Shown one piece after another: positions 36,008 to 48,518 of a DNA stretch of 64,000 nucleotides (position 1 is the first letter of the stretch; each line of letters starts with the position of its first letter). The DNA is from Cricetomys ansorgei (lineage: Eukaryota; Chordata; Mammalia; Rodentia; Nesomyidae). The notes under the pieces were generated by a model. It was not told the DNA's origin. It saw nothing but the letters and a program-made list of their open reading frames with translations, and did not search any database. Location: the NCBI GenBank assembly GCA_026225945.1, contig JAMJFZ010000817.1, positions 1-64,000 on the forward strand. The letters are read 5' to 3'. A program made the translations under genes and the position numbers.

Positions 36008-39000
36008 ATGTTCTTCACGCTCCACATTGGTTGTGCCCGCTGCATGAGAATTGCTGCCTCATATGCACAGGCCCTGTTAGAACCTTCTGTTTCTCTTAAG
36101 TGTTTGGGTGCTCAGGATCAAACCCAGGACTTTGTGAATCCTGGAGAGGTACGATCCAAACATTTCCTTTGCTTTCCTTTCGTTTCCTTTCCTTGTCTTT
36201 TCTATTCATTCCCTTTCAGTTTTTTGAGATAGGATCTATCTGAGCTCCCCTCACAGACAACCCATGCTTCTGCTTCAAGCACTGTTGCAGCTCGGTGACA
36301 GGCCCATGTCCACAAGCGTGGCAGAACGTTTCTACCAGCAATGAAGAAATCAGATGATGGAGATGTGCTGGCATCCAAAGGGAGAGTTGTTTTCTACAAA
36401 ATCACCTCCAGAGCATTTATGATGCCTGCTTGCCCTAGCAGGGGCCTGGATTCAGTACTCAGTGTCTACATGCTAGCTCCTACATGTGGCTACCGTTCCA
36501 GTGGTTCGAACATCCAGTCTGCTGACCCTTGAAAGAAGCAGCTGGTGTAAGTGAAAAAGCTGACATTGACCCATAATGGAGGAGGGCTCCTTGATCTTGC
36601 CTACTGCAAAGATGCAAAGGGGAGCATCAGCCACAAGTTCCTGTGAGCAGAAAGAACCCGGGACAAAACAGGAAGGGGTTCGTGGAATTTAAGAACAGGG
36701 ACCCAGTGGCTCAGCAGAAGGATCAGGAGTCACGGGTGGGAGTGCAAATGAGCAGGGTCTGAAGAAGGGAGGTTTTCAGGGCAGCGAGAAGAGGCTATCC
36801 ATGTGTCCCGAAGGGTCCCTGAATGGATTCTCTGAACCCTTCTGCCCCAGCAATGAGCTTGTTTGCTCATTGCTGGGGCAGAAGGGTTCAGAGTCCAGGC
36901 GTGAAGGAGCCTCCGTGGAAGTTGCCTGCCTCCGCAGAGTTAGCCAGGAGCCAAATGTTGGCACTTGAGCCCCAGTTGAAAGTTACTGCCTTGGTCTCAA
37001 GCCGGTCTGGAAGCTTAACCCTCGCGTCACAGGGGACTGGAGATGTTTTGGAAGGCATTTGCATGCCTGTGTCTCAGGGAAACACGGTCGGTTTGCCCGA
37101 AATAGTGGATTCCGTGATTGGAACAGTGCATGGCGTTTCTCGATTTACAGGACAAAGTCAGAAATGAACACCACATCCTGAGGGGATCGTCGTGGGCTTG
37201 GAAAGATCATTGACATCTGTTCTTGGCAAAAGGGGTCATAAAATAAAATGGCCAAAGCGGCTGTTTACAAGTCCGAAGTGACCCTACAATATTTGATTCA
37301 GGACCCACAAAATACCGACTCTCCACAATCACTACGGTCTGATCACGATCTGCTGTCGAGCATGATTCAGTCAGCTGTGACTTGTTTCTACACAGTGGTT
37401 GTCAAACTTCCTGCGACTGCCACACTTGAAGACAATTCCTCGTGTTGTGAGAACCCCAACAATGAAATTATTCTGTTGCTAACTTGTAAGTGTTGTTTTG
37501 CAAAGCTACTTCTATCAAACGTATTGCAAATGTCTGACATGCAGCAGTTCTTAATCGAAACCTGGGACACAGTCGCTCAAGCCCCAACTGGCTTGAGCCC
37601 CTCAGCATGAGAATTGCTGGCCTATATGCACAGGCCCTTTTATAACCTTTGGTTTCCTTTAAGTGGTTGAGTGTTCAGAATCAAACCCAGGACTTTGTGA
37701 ATACTTGAGAGGTACGACCCGAACCTTTTCTTCCTTTTTTCCTTTTCATTTCTTTTCCTTCTTTCTTTTCTATTGTTTCGTTTCTAAATTTCCGAGTCAG
37801 GATCGTTCCTGGTTCTCTGCTCATACATTCCATCCTTCCGACTCAGTCACCCTTGTGTTTCGGTACAGGCTGTGTCCCCAAGCATTGCAGACCTTCTTCC
37901 AAACAATGATGGGATCAGAAGGTGGAGATGTGCAGGCATCATATATGAGAATTTTTTTCTCCAAGAAAACCTGCAAGCGTTTATGATGTCTGAGTGACCT
38001 CGCAGGGGCCTGGATTCAGTCCTCAGCATCTAGATGGTAGCCGCTCTATGTGGCTACCTTTGCAGAAGTTCCAACATCCACATTGGTGACCCCTGCAGAG
38101 ACCAGCTCCTGTAAGTTAAAAAGCTGACATTGACCCGTAATGGTGGAGGGCTCCTTGATCTTGCCCCGGGGAAAAAAGCAAAGAGTAGAGTCAGCCACAA
38201 GATCTTGTAAGCAGAAAGAACCAGGGAAAGGACCGGAAGGGGTTCCTGGAATTTTAGAGAGAGGACCCTGGGGCTCAGCAGGAGGATCAGGACGCACGGG
38301 TGAGGGTGCGCCTGAGCATAGTCAGAAGAAGGGAGGTTCTCATGGCGGCGAGAAGAGGCTCACCACGTGTCCGGAAGGGTCCTTGAATGAATTCTCTGAA
38401 CCCTTCTGCCCCAGCCATGAGCAGTTACTGCTCATGGCTGGGGCAGAAGGGTTCAGAGGGCAACCATGAAGGCAACTCCCTGGAAGCTGCCTGCCTCCGC
38501 AGTGGCAGTCTGCTGCCACACGGTGGCGCACGTGTCCCACTTGATAGTAACTGCATCTGTCTCAAGCTGGTCTGGAGGCTGAACCCTAGCTTCACAGGGG
38601 ACTGGAGATGTTTTTGAAGCCATTCACATGATTGTGTCTCATGGACACACAGTCGGTTTGCCCGAAATAGTGTATTCCATGGTGGGAACAACGCATGGCG
38701 CTTCTCGAGTTACAGGACAAAGTTCAGAAATGAACACCACATCCTGAGGGGATCAGCGTTGGGTTCGAAAGAACATTGACACCTGTTCATGGCAAAAGGG
38801 GTCATAAAGAGAAATGACCAAAGTGGCTGTTTACATGTCCGAAATGCCCCTACAATATTTGATTCAGCACCCCCAGTATAGCAAGTCTCCACAATCACTA
38901 AGGGCTGATCATGATCTGCTATGGAGCATGATTCACTCAGGTGTGACTTATTTCTACACAGTGGTTCTCAACCTTCCTAAGACCGCCACACTTGAATACA

Positions 39001-39135
39001 CTTTCTCGTGTTGTGGGGACCCCGATAATGAAGTTCTTCTGTTGCTAATTAGCAACTTTTGTTTTGCGAAGCAACTTGTATGAATCTTAATGCAAATGTC
39101 TGACACGCAGCAGTTCTTAATCGAATCCTGGGACA
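36008..39135 (+). repeat. Unit 11 (A-B)
   Basis: T variant in A; CAGCACCCCC in B. No private change noticed. Confidence 0.95.
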
Positions 39136-42100
39136 ATGTTCTTCACGCTCCACATTGGTTGTGCCCGCTGCATGAGAATTGCTGCCTCATATGCACAGGC
39201 CCTGTTAGAACCTTCTGTTTCTCTTAAGTGTTTGGGTGCTCAGGATCAAACCCAGGACTTTGTGAATCCTGGAGAGGTACGATCCAAACATTTCCTTTGC
39301 TTTCCTTTCGTTTCCTTTCCTTGTCTTTTCTATTCATTCCCTTTCAGTTTTTTGAGATAGGATCTATCTGAGCTCCCCTCACAGACAACCCATGCTTCTG
39401 CTTCAAGCACTGTTGCAGCTCGGTGACAGGCCCATGTCCACAAGCGTGGCAGAACGTTTCTACCAGCAATGAAGAAATCAGATGATGGAGATGTGCTGGC
39501 ATCCAAAGGGAGAGTTGTTTTCTACAAAATCACCTCCAGAGCATTTATGATGCCTGCTTGCCCTAGCAGGGGCCTGGATTCAGTACTCAGTGTCTACATG
39601 CTAGCTCCTACATGTGGCTACCGTTCCAGTGGTTCGAACATCCAGTCTGCTGACCCTTGAAAGAAGCAGCTGGTGTAAGTGAAAAAGCTGACATTGACCC
39701 ATAATGGAGGAGGGCTCCTTGATCTTGCCTACTGCAAAGATGCAAAGGGGAGCATCAGCCACAAGTTCCTGTGAGCAGAAAGAACCCGGGACAAAACAGG
39801 AAGGGGTTCGTGGAATTTAAGAACAGGGACCCAGTGGCTCAGCAGAAGGATCAGGAGTCACGGGTGGGAGTGCAAATGAGCAGGGTCTGAAGAAGGGAGG
39901 TTTTCAGGGCAGCGAGAAGAGGCTATCCATGTGTCCCGAAGGGTCCCTGAATGGATTCTCTGAACCCTTCTGCCCCAGCAATGAGCTTGTTTGCTCATTG
40001 CTGGGGCAGAAGGGTTCAGAGTCCAGGCGTGAAGGAGCCTCCGTGGAAGTTGCCTGCCTCCGCAGAGTTAGCCAGGAGCCAAATGTTGGCACTTGAGCCC
40101 CAGTTGAAAGTTACTGCCTTGGTCTCAAGCCGGTCTGGAAGCTTAACCCTCGCGTCACAGGGGACTGGAGATGTTTTGGAAGGCATTTGCATGCCTGTGT
40201 CTCAGGGAAACACGGTCGGTTTGCCCGAAATAGTGGATTCCGTGATTGGAACAGTGCATGGCGTTTCTCGATTTACAGGACAAAGTCAGAAATGAACACC
40301 ACATCCTGAGGGGATCGTCGTGGGCTTGGAAAGATCATTGACATCTGTTCTTGGCAAAAGGGGTCATAAAATAAAATGGCCAAAGCGGCTGTTTACAAGT
40401 CCGAAGTGACCCTACAATATTTGATTCAGGACCCACAAAATACCGACTCTCCACAATCACTACGGTCTGATCACGATCTGCTGTCGAGCATGATTCAGTC
40501 AGCTGTGACTTGTTTCTACACAGTGGTTGTCAAACTTCCTGCGACTGCCACACTTGAAGACAATTCCTCGTGTTGTGAGAACCCCAACAATGAAATTATT
40601 CTGTTGCTAACTTGTAAGTGTTGTTTTGCAAAGCTACTTCTATCAAACGTATTGCAAATGTCTGACATGCAGCAGTTCTTAATCGAAACCTGGGACACAG
40701 TCGCTCAAGCCCCAACTGGCTTGAGCCCCTCAGCATGAGAATTGCTGGCCTATATGCACAGGCCCTTTTATAACCTTTGGTTTCCTTTAAGTGGTTGAGT
40801 GTTCAGAATCAAACCCAGGACTTTGTGAATACTTGAGAGGTACGACCCGAACCTTTTCTTCCTTTTTTCCTTTTCATTTCTTTTCCTTCTTTCTTTTCTA
40901 TTGTTTCGTTTCTAAATTTCCGAGTCAGGATCGTTCCTGGTTCTCTGCTCATACATTCCATCCTTCCGACTCAGTCACCCTTGTGTTTCGGTACAGGCTG
41001 TGTCCCCAAGCATTGCAGACCTTCTTCCAAACAATGATGGGATCAGAAGGTGGAGATGTGCAGGCATCATATATGAGAATTTTTTTCTCCAAGAAAACCT
41101 GCAAGCGTTTATGATGTCTGAGTGACCTCGCAGGGGCCTGGATTCAGTCCTCAGCATCTAGATGGTAGCCGCTCTATGTGGCTACCTTTGCAGAAGTTCC
41201 AACATCCACATTGGTGACCCCTGCAGAGACCAGCTCCTGTAAGTTAAAAAGCTGACATTGACCCGTAATGGTGGAGGGCTCCTTGATCTTGCCCCGGGAA
41301 AAAAGCAAAGAGTAGAGTCAGCCACAAGATCTTGTAAGCAGAAAGAACCAGGGAAAGGACCGGAAGGGGTTCCTGGAATTTTAGAGAGAGGACCCTGGGG
41401 CTCAGCAGGAGGATCAGGACGCACGGGTGAGGGTGCGCCTGAGCATAGTCAGAAGAAGGGAGGTTCTCATGGCGGCGAGAAGAGGCTCACCACGTGTCCG
41501 GAAGGGTCCTTGAATGAATTCTCTGAACCCTTCTGCCCCAGCCATGAGCAGTTACTGCTCATGGCTGGGGCAGAAGGGTTCAGAGGGCAACCATGAAGGC
41601 AACTCCCTGGAAGCTGCCTGCCTCCGCAGTGGCAGTCTGCTGCCACACGGTGGCGCACGTGTCCCACTTGATAGTAACTGCATCTGTCTCAAGCTGGTCT
41701 GGAGGCTGAACCCTAGCTTCACAGGGGACTGGAGATGTTTTTGAAGCCATTCACATGATTGTGTCTCATGGACACACAGTCGGTTTGCCCGAAATAGTGT
41801 ATTCCATGGTGGGAACAACGCATGGCGCTTCTCGAGTTACAGGACAAAGTTCAGAAATGAACACCACATCCTGAGGGGATCAGCGTTGGGTTCGAAAGAA
41901 CATTGACACCTGTTCATGGCAAAAGGGGTCATAAAGAGAAATGACCAAAGTGGCTGTTTACATGTCCGAAATGCCCCTACAATATTTGATTCAGGACCCC
42001 CAGTATAGCAAGTCTCCACAATCACTAAGGGCTGATCATGATCTGCTATGGAGCATGATTCACTCAGGTGTGACTTATTTCTACACAGTGGTTCTCAACC

Positions 42101-42262
42101 TTCCTAAGACCGCCACACTTGAATACACTTTCTCGTGTTGTGGGGACCCCGATAATGAAGTTCTTCTGTTGCTAATTAGCAACTTTTGTTTTGCGAAGCA
42201 ACTTGTATGAATCTTAATGCAAATGTCTGACACGCAGCAGTTCTTAATCGAATCCTGGGACA
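39136..42262 (+). repeat. Unit 12 (A-B), two linked variants in B
   Basis: T variant in A. B repeats the pair seen in unit 9: the shortened G run near 41298 and CAGGACCCCC near 41993. The unit is 3,127 bp long. Confidence 0.95.
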
Positions 42263-45200
42263 ATGTTCTTCACGCTCCACATTGGTTGTGCCCGCTGCAT
42301 GAGAATTGCTGCCTCATATGCACAGGCCCTGTTAGAACCTTCTGTTTCTCTTAAGTGTTTGGGTGCTCAGGATCAAACCCAGGACTTTGTGAATCCTGGA
42401 GAGGTACGATCCAAACATTTCCTTTGCTTTCCTTTCGTTTCCTTTCCTTGTCTTTTCTATTCATTCCCTTTCAGTTTTTTGAGATAGGATCTATCTGAGC
42501 TCCCCTCACAGACAACCCATGCTTCTGCTTCAAGCACTGTTGCAGCTCGGTGACAGGCCCATGTCCACAAGCGTGGCAGAACGTTTCTACCAGCAATGAA
42601 GAAATCAGATGATGGAGATGTGCTGGCATCCAAAGGGAGAGTTGTTTTCTACAAAATCACCTCCAGAGCATTTATGATGCCTGCTTGCCCTAGCAGGGGC
42701 CTGGATTCAGTACTCAGTGTCTACATGCTAGCTCCTACATGTGGCTACCGTTCCAGTGGTTCGAACATCCAGTCTGCTGACCCTTGAAAGAAGCAGCTGG
42801 TGTAAGTGAAAAAGCTGACATTGACCCATAATGGAGGAGGGCTCCTTGATCTTGCCTACTGCAAAGATGCAAAGGGGAGCATCAGCCACAAGTTCCTGTG
42901 AGCAGAAAGAACCCGGGACAAAACAGGAAGGGGTTCGTGGAATTTAAGAACAGGGACCCAGTGGCTCAGCAGAAGGATCAGGAGTCACGGGTGGGAGTGC
43001 AAATGAGCAGGGTCTGAAGAAGGGAGGTTTTCAGGGCAGCGAGAAGAGGCTATCCATGTGTCCCGAAGGGTCCCTGAATGGATTCTCTGAACCCTTCTGC
43101 CCCAGCAATGAGCTTGTTTGCTCATTGCTGGGGCAGAAGGGTTCAGAGTCCAGGCGTGAAGGAGCCTCCGTGGAAGTTGCCTGCCTCCGCAGAGTTAGCC
43201 AGGAGCCAAATGTTGGCACTTGAGCCCCAGTTGAAAGTTACTGCCTTGGTCTCAAGCCGGTCTGGAAGCTTAACCCTCGCGTCACAGGGGACTGGAGATG
43301 TTTTGGAAGGCATTTGCATGCCTGTGTCTCAGGGAAACACGGTCGGTTTGCCCGAAATAGTGGATTCCGTGATTGGAACAGTGCATGGCGTTTCTCGATT
43401 TACAGGACAAAGTCAGAAATGAACACCACATCCTGAGGGGATCGTCGTGGGCTTGGAAAGATCATTGACATCTGTTCTTGGCAAAAGGGGTCATAAAATA
43501 AAATGGCCAAAGCGGCTGTTTACAAGTCCGAAGTGACCCTACAATATTTGATTCAGGACCCACAAAATACCGACTCTCCACAATCACTACGGTCTGATCA
43601 CGATCTGCTGTCGAGCATGATTCAGTCAGCTGTGACTTGTTTCTACACAGTGGTTGTCAAACTTCCTGCGACTGCCACACTTGAAGACAATTCCTCGTGT
43701 TGTGAGAACCCCAACAATGAAATTATTCTGTTGCTAACTTGTAAGTGTTGTTTTGCAAAGCTACTTCTATCAAACGTATTGCAAATGTCTGACATGCAGC
43801 AGTTCTTAATCGAAACCTGGGACACAGTCGCTCAAGCCCCAACTGGCTTGAGCCCCTCAGCATGAGAATTGCTGGCCTATATGCACAGGCCCTTTTATAA
43901 CCTTTGGTTTCCTTTAAGTGGTTGAGTGTTCAGAATCAAACCCAGGACTTTGTGAATACTTGAGAGGTACGACCCGAACCTTTTCTTCCTTTTTTCCTTT
44001 TCATTTCTTTTCCTTCTTTCTTTTCTATTGTTTCGTTTCTAAATTTCCGAGTCAGGATCGTTCCTGGTTCTCTGCTCATACATTCCATCCTTCCGACTCA
44101 GTCACCCTTGTGTTTCGGTACAGGCTGTGTCCCCAAGCATTGCAGACCTTCTTCCAAACAATGATGGGATCAGAAGGTGGAGATGTGCAGGCATCATATA
44201 TGAGAATTTTTTTCTCCAAGAAAACCTGCAAGCGTTTATGATGTCTGAGTGACCTCGCAGGGGCCTGGATTCAGTCCTCAGCATCTAGATGGTAGCCGCT
44301 CTATGTGGCTACCTTTGCAGAAGTTCCAACATCCACATTGGTGACCCCTGCAGAGACCAGCTCCTGTAAGTTAAAAAGCTGACATTGACCCGTAATGGTG
44401 GAGGGCTCCTTGATCTTGCCCCGGGGAAAAAAGCAAAGAGTAGAGTCAGCCACAAGATCTTGTAAGCAGAAAGAACCAGGGAAAGGACCGGAAGGGGTTC
44501 CTGGAATTTTAGAGAGAGGACCCTGGGGCTCAGCAGGAGGATCAGGACGCACGGGTGAGGGTGCGCCTGAGCATAGTCAGAAGAAGGGAGGTTCTCATGG
44601 CGGCGAGAAGAGGCTCACCACGTGTCCGGAAGGGTCCTTGAATGAATTCTCTGAACCCTTCTGCCCCAGCCATGAGCAGTTACTGCTCATGGCTGGGGCA
44701 GAAGGGTTCAGAGGGCAACCATGAAGGCAACTCCCTGGAAGCTGCCTGCCTCCGCAGTGGCAGTCTGCTGCCACACGGTGGCGCACGTGTCCCACTTGAT
44801 AGTAACTGCATCTGTCTCAAGCTGGTCTGGAGGCTGAACCCTAGCTTCACAGGGGACTGGAGATGTTTTTGAAGCCATTCACATGATTGTGTCTCATGGA
44901 CACACAGTCGGTTTGCCCGAAATAGTGTATTCCATGGTGGGAACAACGCATGGCGCTTCTCGAGTTACAGGACAAAGTTCAGAAATGAACACCACATCCT
45001 GAGGGGATCAGCGTTGGGTTCGAAAGAACATTGACACCTGTTCATGGCAAAAGGGGTCATAAAGAGAAATGACCAAAGTGGCTGTTTACATGTCCGAAAT
45101 GCCCCTACAATATTTGATTCAGCACCCCCAGTATAGCAAGTCTCCACAATCACTAAGGGCTGATCATGATCTGCTATGGAGCATGATTCACTCAGGTGTG

Positions 45201-45390
45201 ACTTATTTCTACACAGTGGTTCTCAACCTTCCTAAGACCGCCACACTTGAATACACTTTCTCGTGTTGTGGGGACCCCGATAATGAAGTTCTTCTGTTGC
45301 TAATTAGCAACTTTTGTTTTGCGAAGCAACTTGTATGAATCTTAATGCAAATGTCTGACACGCAGCAGTTCTTAATCGAATCCTGGGACA
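42263..45390 (+). repeat. Unit 13 (A-B)
   Basis: T variant in A; CAGCACCCCC in B. This is the rightmost unit in the window with the C state at that site. No private change noticed. Confidence 0.95.
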
Positions 45391-48300
45391 ATGTTCTTCA
45401 CGCTCCACATTGGTTGTGCCCGCTGCATGAGAATTGCTGCCTCATATGCACAGGCCCTGTTAGAACCTTCTGTTTCTCTTAAGTGTTTGGGTGCTCAGGA
45501 TCAAACCCAGGACTTTGTGAATCCTGGAGAGGTACGATCCAAACATTTCCTTTGCTTTCCTTTCGTTTCCTTTCCTTGTCTTTTCTATTCATTCCCTTTC
45601 AGTTTTTTGAGATAGGATCTATCTGAGCTCCCCTCACAGACAACCCATGCTTCTGCTTCAAGCACTGTTGCAGCTCGGTGACAGGCCCATGTCCACAAGC
45701 GTGGCAGAACGTTTCTACCAGCAATGAAGAAATCAGATGATGGAGATGTGCTGGCATCCAAAGGGAGAGTTGTTTTCTACAAAATCACCTCCAGAGCATT
45801 TATGATGCCTGCTTGCCCTAGCAGGGGCCTGGATTCAGTACTCAGTGTCTACATGCTAGCTCCTACATGTGGCTACCGTTCCAGTGGTTCGAACATCCAG
45901 TCTGCTGACCCTTGAAAGAAGCAGCTGGTGTAAGTGAAAAAGCTGACATTGACCCATAATGGAGGAGGGCTCCTTGATCTTGCCTACTGCAAAGATGCAA
46001 AGGGGAGCATCAGCCACAAGTTCCTGTGAGCAGAAAGAACCCGGGACAAAACAGGAAGGGGTTCGTGGAATTTAAGAACAGGGACCCAGTGGCTCAGCAG
46101 AAGGATCAGGAGTCACGGGTGGGAGTGCAAATGAGCAGGGTCTGAAGAAGGGAGGTTTTCAGGGCAGCGAGAAGAGGCTATCCATGTGTCCCGAAGGGTC
46201 CCTGAATGGATTCTCTGAACCCTTCTGCCCCAGCAATGAGCTTGTTTGCTCATTGCTGGGGCAGAAGGGTTCAGAGTCCAGGCGTGAAGGAGCCTCCGTG
46301 GAAGTTGCCTGCCTCCGCAGAGTTAGCCAGGAGCCAAATGTTGGCACTTGAGCCCCAGTTGAAAGTTACTGCCTTGGTCTCAAGCCGGTCTGGAAGCTTA
46401 ACCCTCGCGTCACAGGGGACTGGAGATGTTTTGGAAGGCATTTGCATGCCTGTGTCTCAGGGAAACACGGTCGGTTTGCCCGAAATAGTGGATTCCGTGA
46501 TTGGAACAGTGCATGGCGTTTCTCGATTTACAGGACAAAGTCAGAAATGAACACCACATCCTGAGGGGATCGTCGTGGGCTTGGAAAGATCATTGACATC
46601 TGTTCTTGGCAAAAGGGGTCATAAAATAAAATGGCCAAAGCGGCTGTTTACAAGTCCGAAGTGACCCTACAATATTTGATTCAGGACCCACAAAATACCG
46701 ACTCTCCACAATCACTACGGTCTGATCACGATCTGCTGTCGAGCATGATTCAGTCAGCTGTGACTTGTTTCTACACAGTGGTTGTCAAACTTCCTGCGAC
46801 TGCCACACTTGAAGACAATTCCTCGTGTTGTGAGAACCCCAACAATGAAATTATTCTGTTGCTAACTTGTAAGTGTTGTTTTGCAAAGCTACTTCTATCA
46901 AACGTATTGCAAATGTCTGACATGCAGCAGTTCTTAATCGAAACCTGGGACACAGTCCCTCAAGCCCCAACTGGCTTGAGCCCCTCAGCATGAGAATTGC
47001 TGGCCTATATGCACAGGCCCTTTTATAACCTTTGGTTTCCTTTAAGTGGTTGAGTGTTCAGAATCAAACCCAGGACTTTGTGAATACTTGAGAGGTACGA
47101 CCCGAACCTTTTCTTCCTTTTTTCCTTTTCATTTCTTTTCCTTCTTTCTTTTCTATTGTTTCGTTTCTAAATTTCCGAGTCAGGATCGTTCCTGGTTCTC
47201 TGCTCATACATTCCATCCTTCCGACTCAGTCACCCTTGTGTTTCGGTACAGGCTGTGTCCCCAAGCATTGCAGACCTTCTTCCAAACAATGATGGGATCA
47301 GAAGGTGGAGATGTGCAGGCATCATATATGAGAATTTTTTTCTCCAAGAAAACCTGCAAGCGTTTATGATGTCTGAGTGACCTCGCAGGGGCCTGGATTC
47401 AGTCCTCAGCATCTAGATGGTAGCCGCTCTATGTGGCTACCTTTGCAGAAGTTCCAACATCCACATTGGTGACCCCTGCAGAGACCAGCTCCTGTAAGTT
47501 AAAAAGCTGACATTGACCCGTAATGGTGGAGGGCTCCTTGATCTTGCCCCGGGGAAAAAAGCAAAGAGTAGAGTCAGCCACAAGATCTTGTAAGCAGAAA
47601 GAACCAGGGAAAGGACCGGAAGGGGTTCCTGGAATTTTAGAGAGAGGACCCTGGGGCTCAGCAGGAGGATCAGGACGCACGGGTGAGGGTGCGCCTGAGC
47701 ATAGTCAGAAGAAGGGAGGTTCTCATGGCGGCGAGAAGAGGCTCACCACGTGTCCGGAAGGGTCCTTGAATGAATTCTCTGAACCCTTCTGCCCCAGCCA
47801 TGAGCAGTTACTGCTCATGGCTGGGGCAGAAGGGTTCAGAGGGCAACCATGAAGGCAACTCCCTGGAAGCTGCCTGCCTCCGCAGTGGCAGTCTGCTGCC
47901 ACACGGTGGCGCACGTGTCCCACTTGATAGTAACTGCATCTGTCTCAAGCTGGTCTGGAGGCTGAACCCTAGCTTCACAGGGGACTGGAGATGTTTTTGA
48001 AGCCATTCACATGATTGTGTCTCATGGACACACAGTCGGTTTGCCCGAAATAGTGTATTCCATGGTGGGAACAACGCATGGCGCTTCTCGAGTTACAGGA
48101 CAAAGTTCAGAAATGAACACCACATCCTGAGGGGATCAGCGTTGGGTTCGAAAGAACATTGACACCTGTTCATGGCAAAAGGGGTCATAAAGAGAAATGA
48201 CCAAAGTGGCTGTTTACATGTCCGAAATGCCCCTACAATATTTGATTCAGGACCCCCAGTATAGCAAGTCTCCACAATCACTAAGGGCTGATCATGATCT

Positions 48301-48518
48301 GCTATGGAGCATGATTCACTCAGGTGTGACTTATTTCTACACAGTGGTTCTCAACCTTCCTAAGACCGCCACACTTGAATACACTTTCTCGTGTTGTGGG
48401 GACCCCGATAATGAAGTTCTTCTGTTGCTAATTAGCAACTTTTGTTTTGCGAAGCAACTTGTATGAATCTTAATGCAAATGTCTGACACGCAGCAGTTCT
48501 TAATCGAATCCTGGGACA
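45391..48518 (+). repeat. Unit 14 (A-B)
   Basis: T variant in A; CAGGACCCCC in B. One private change, G to C at 46958 (ACAGTCCCTCAAG), at the A/B boundary inside the URR1-like element. Confidence 0.95.
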
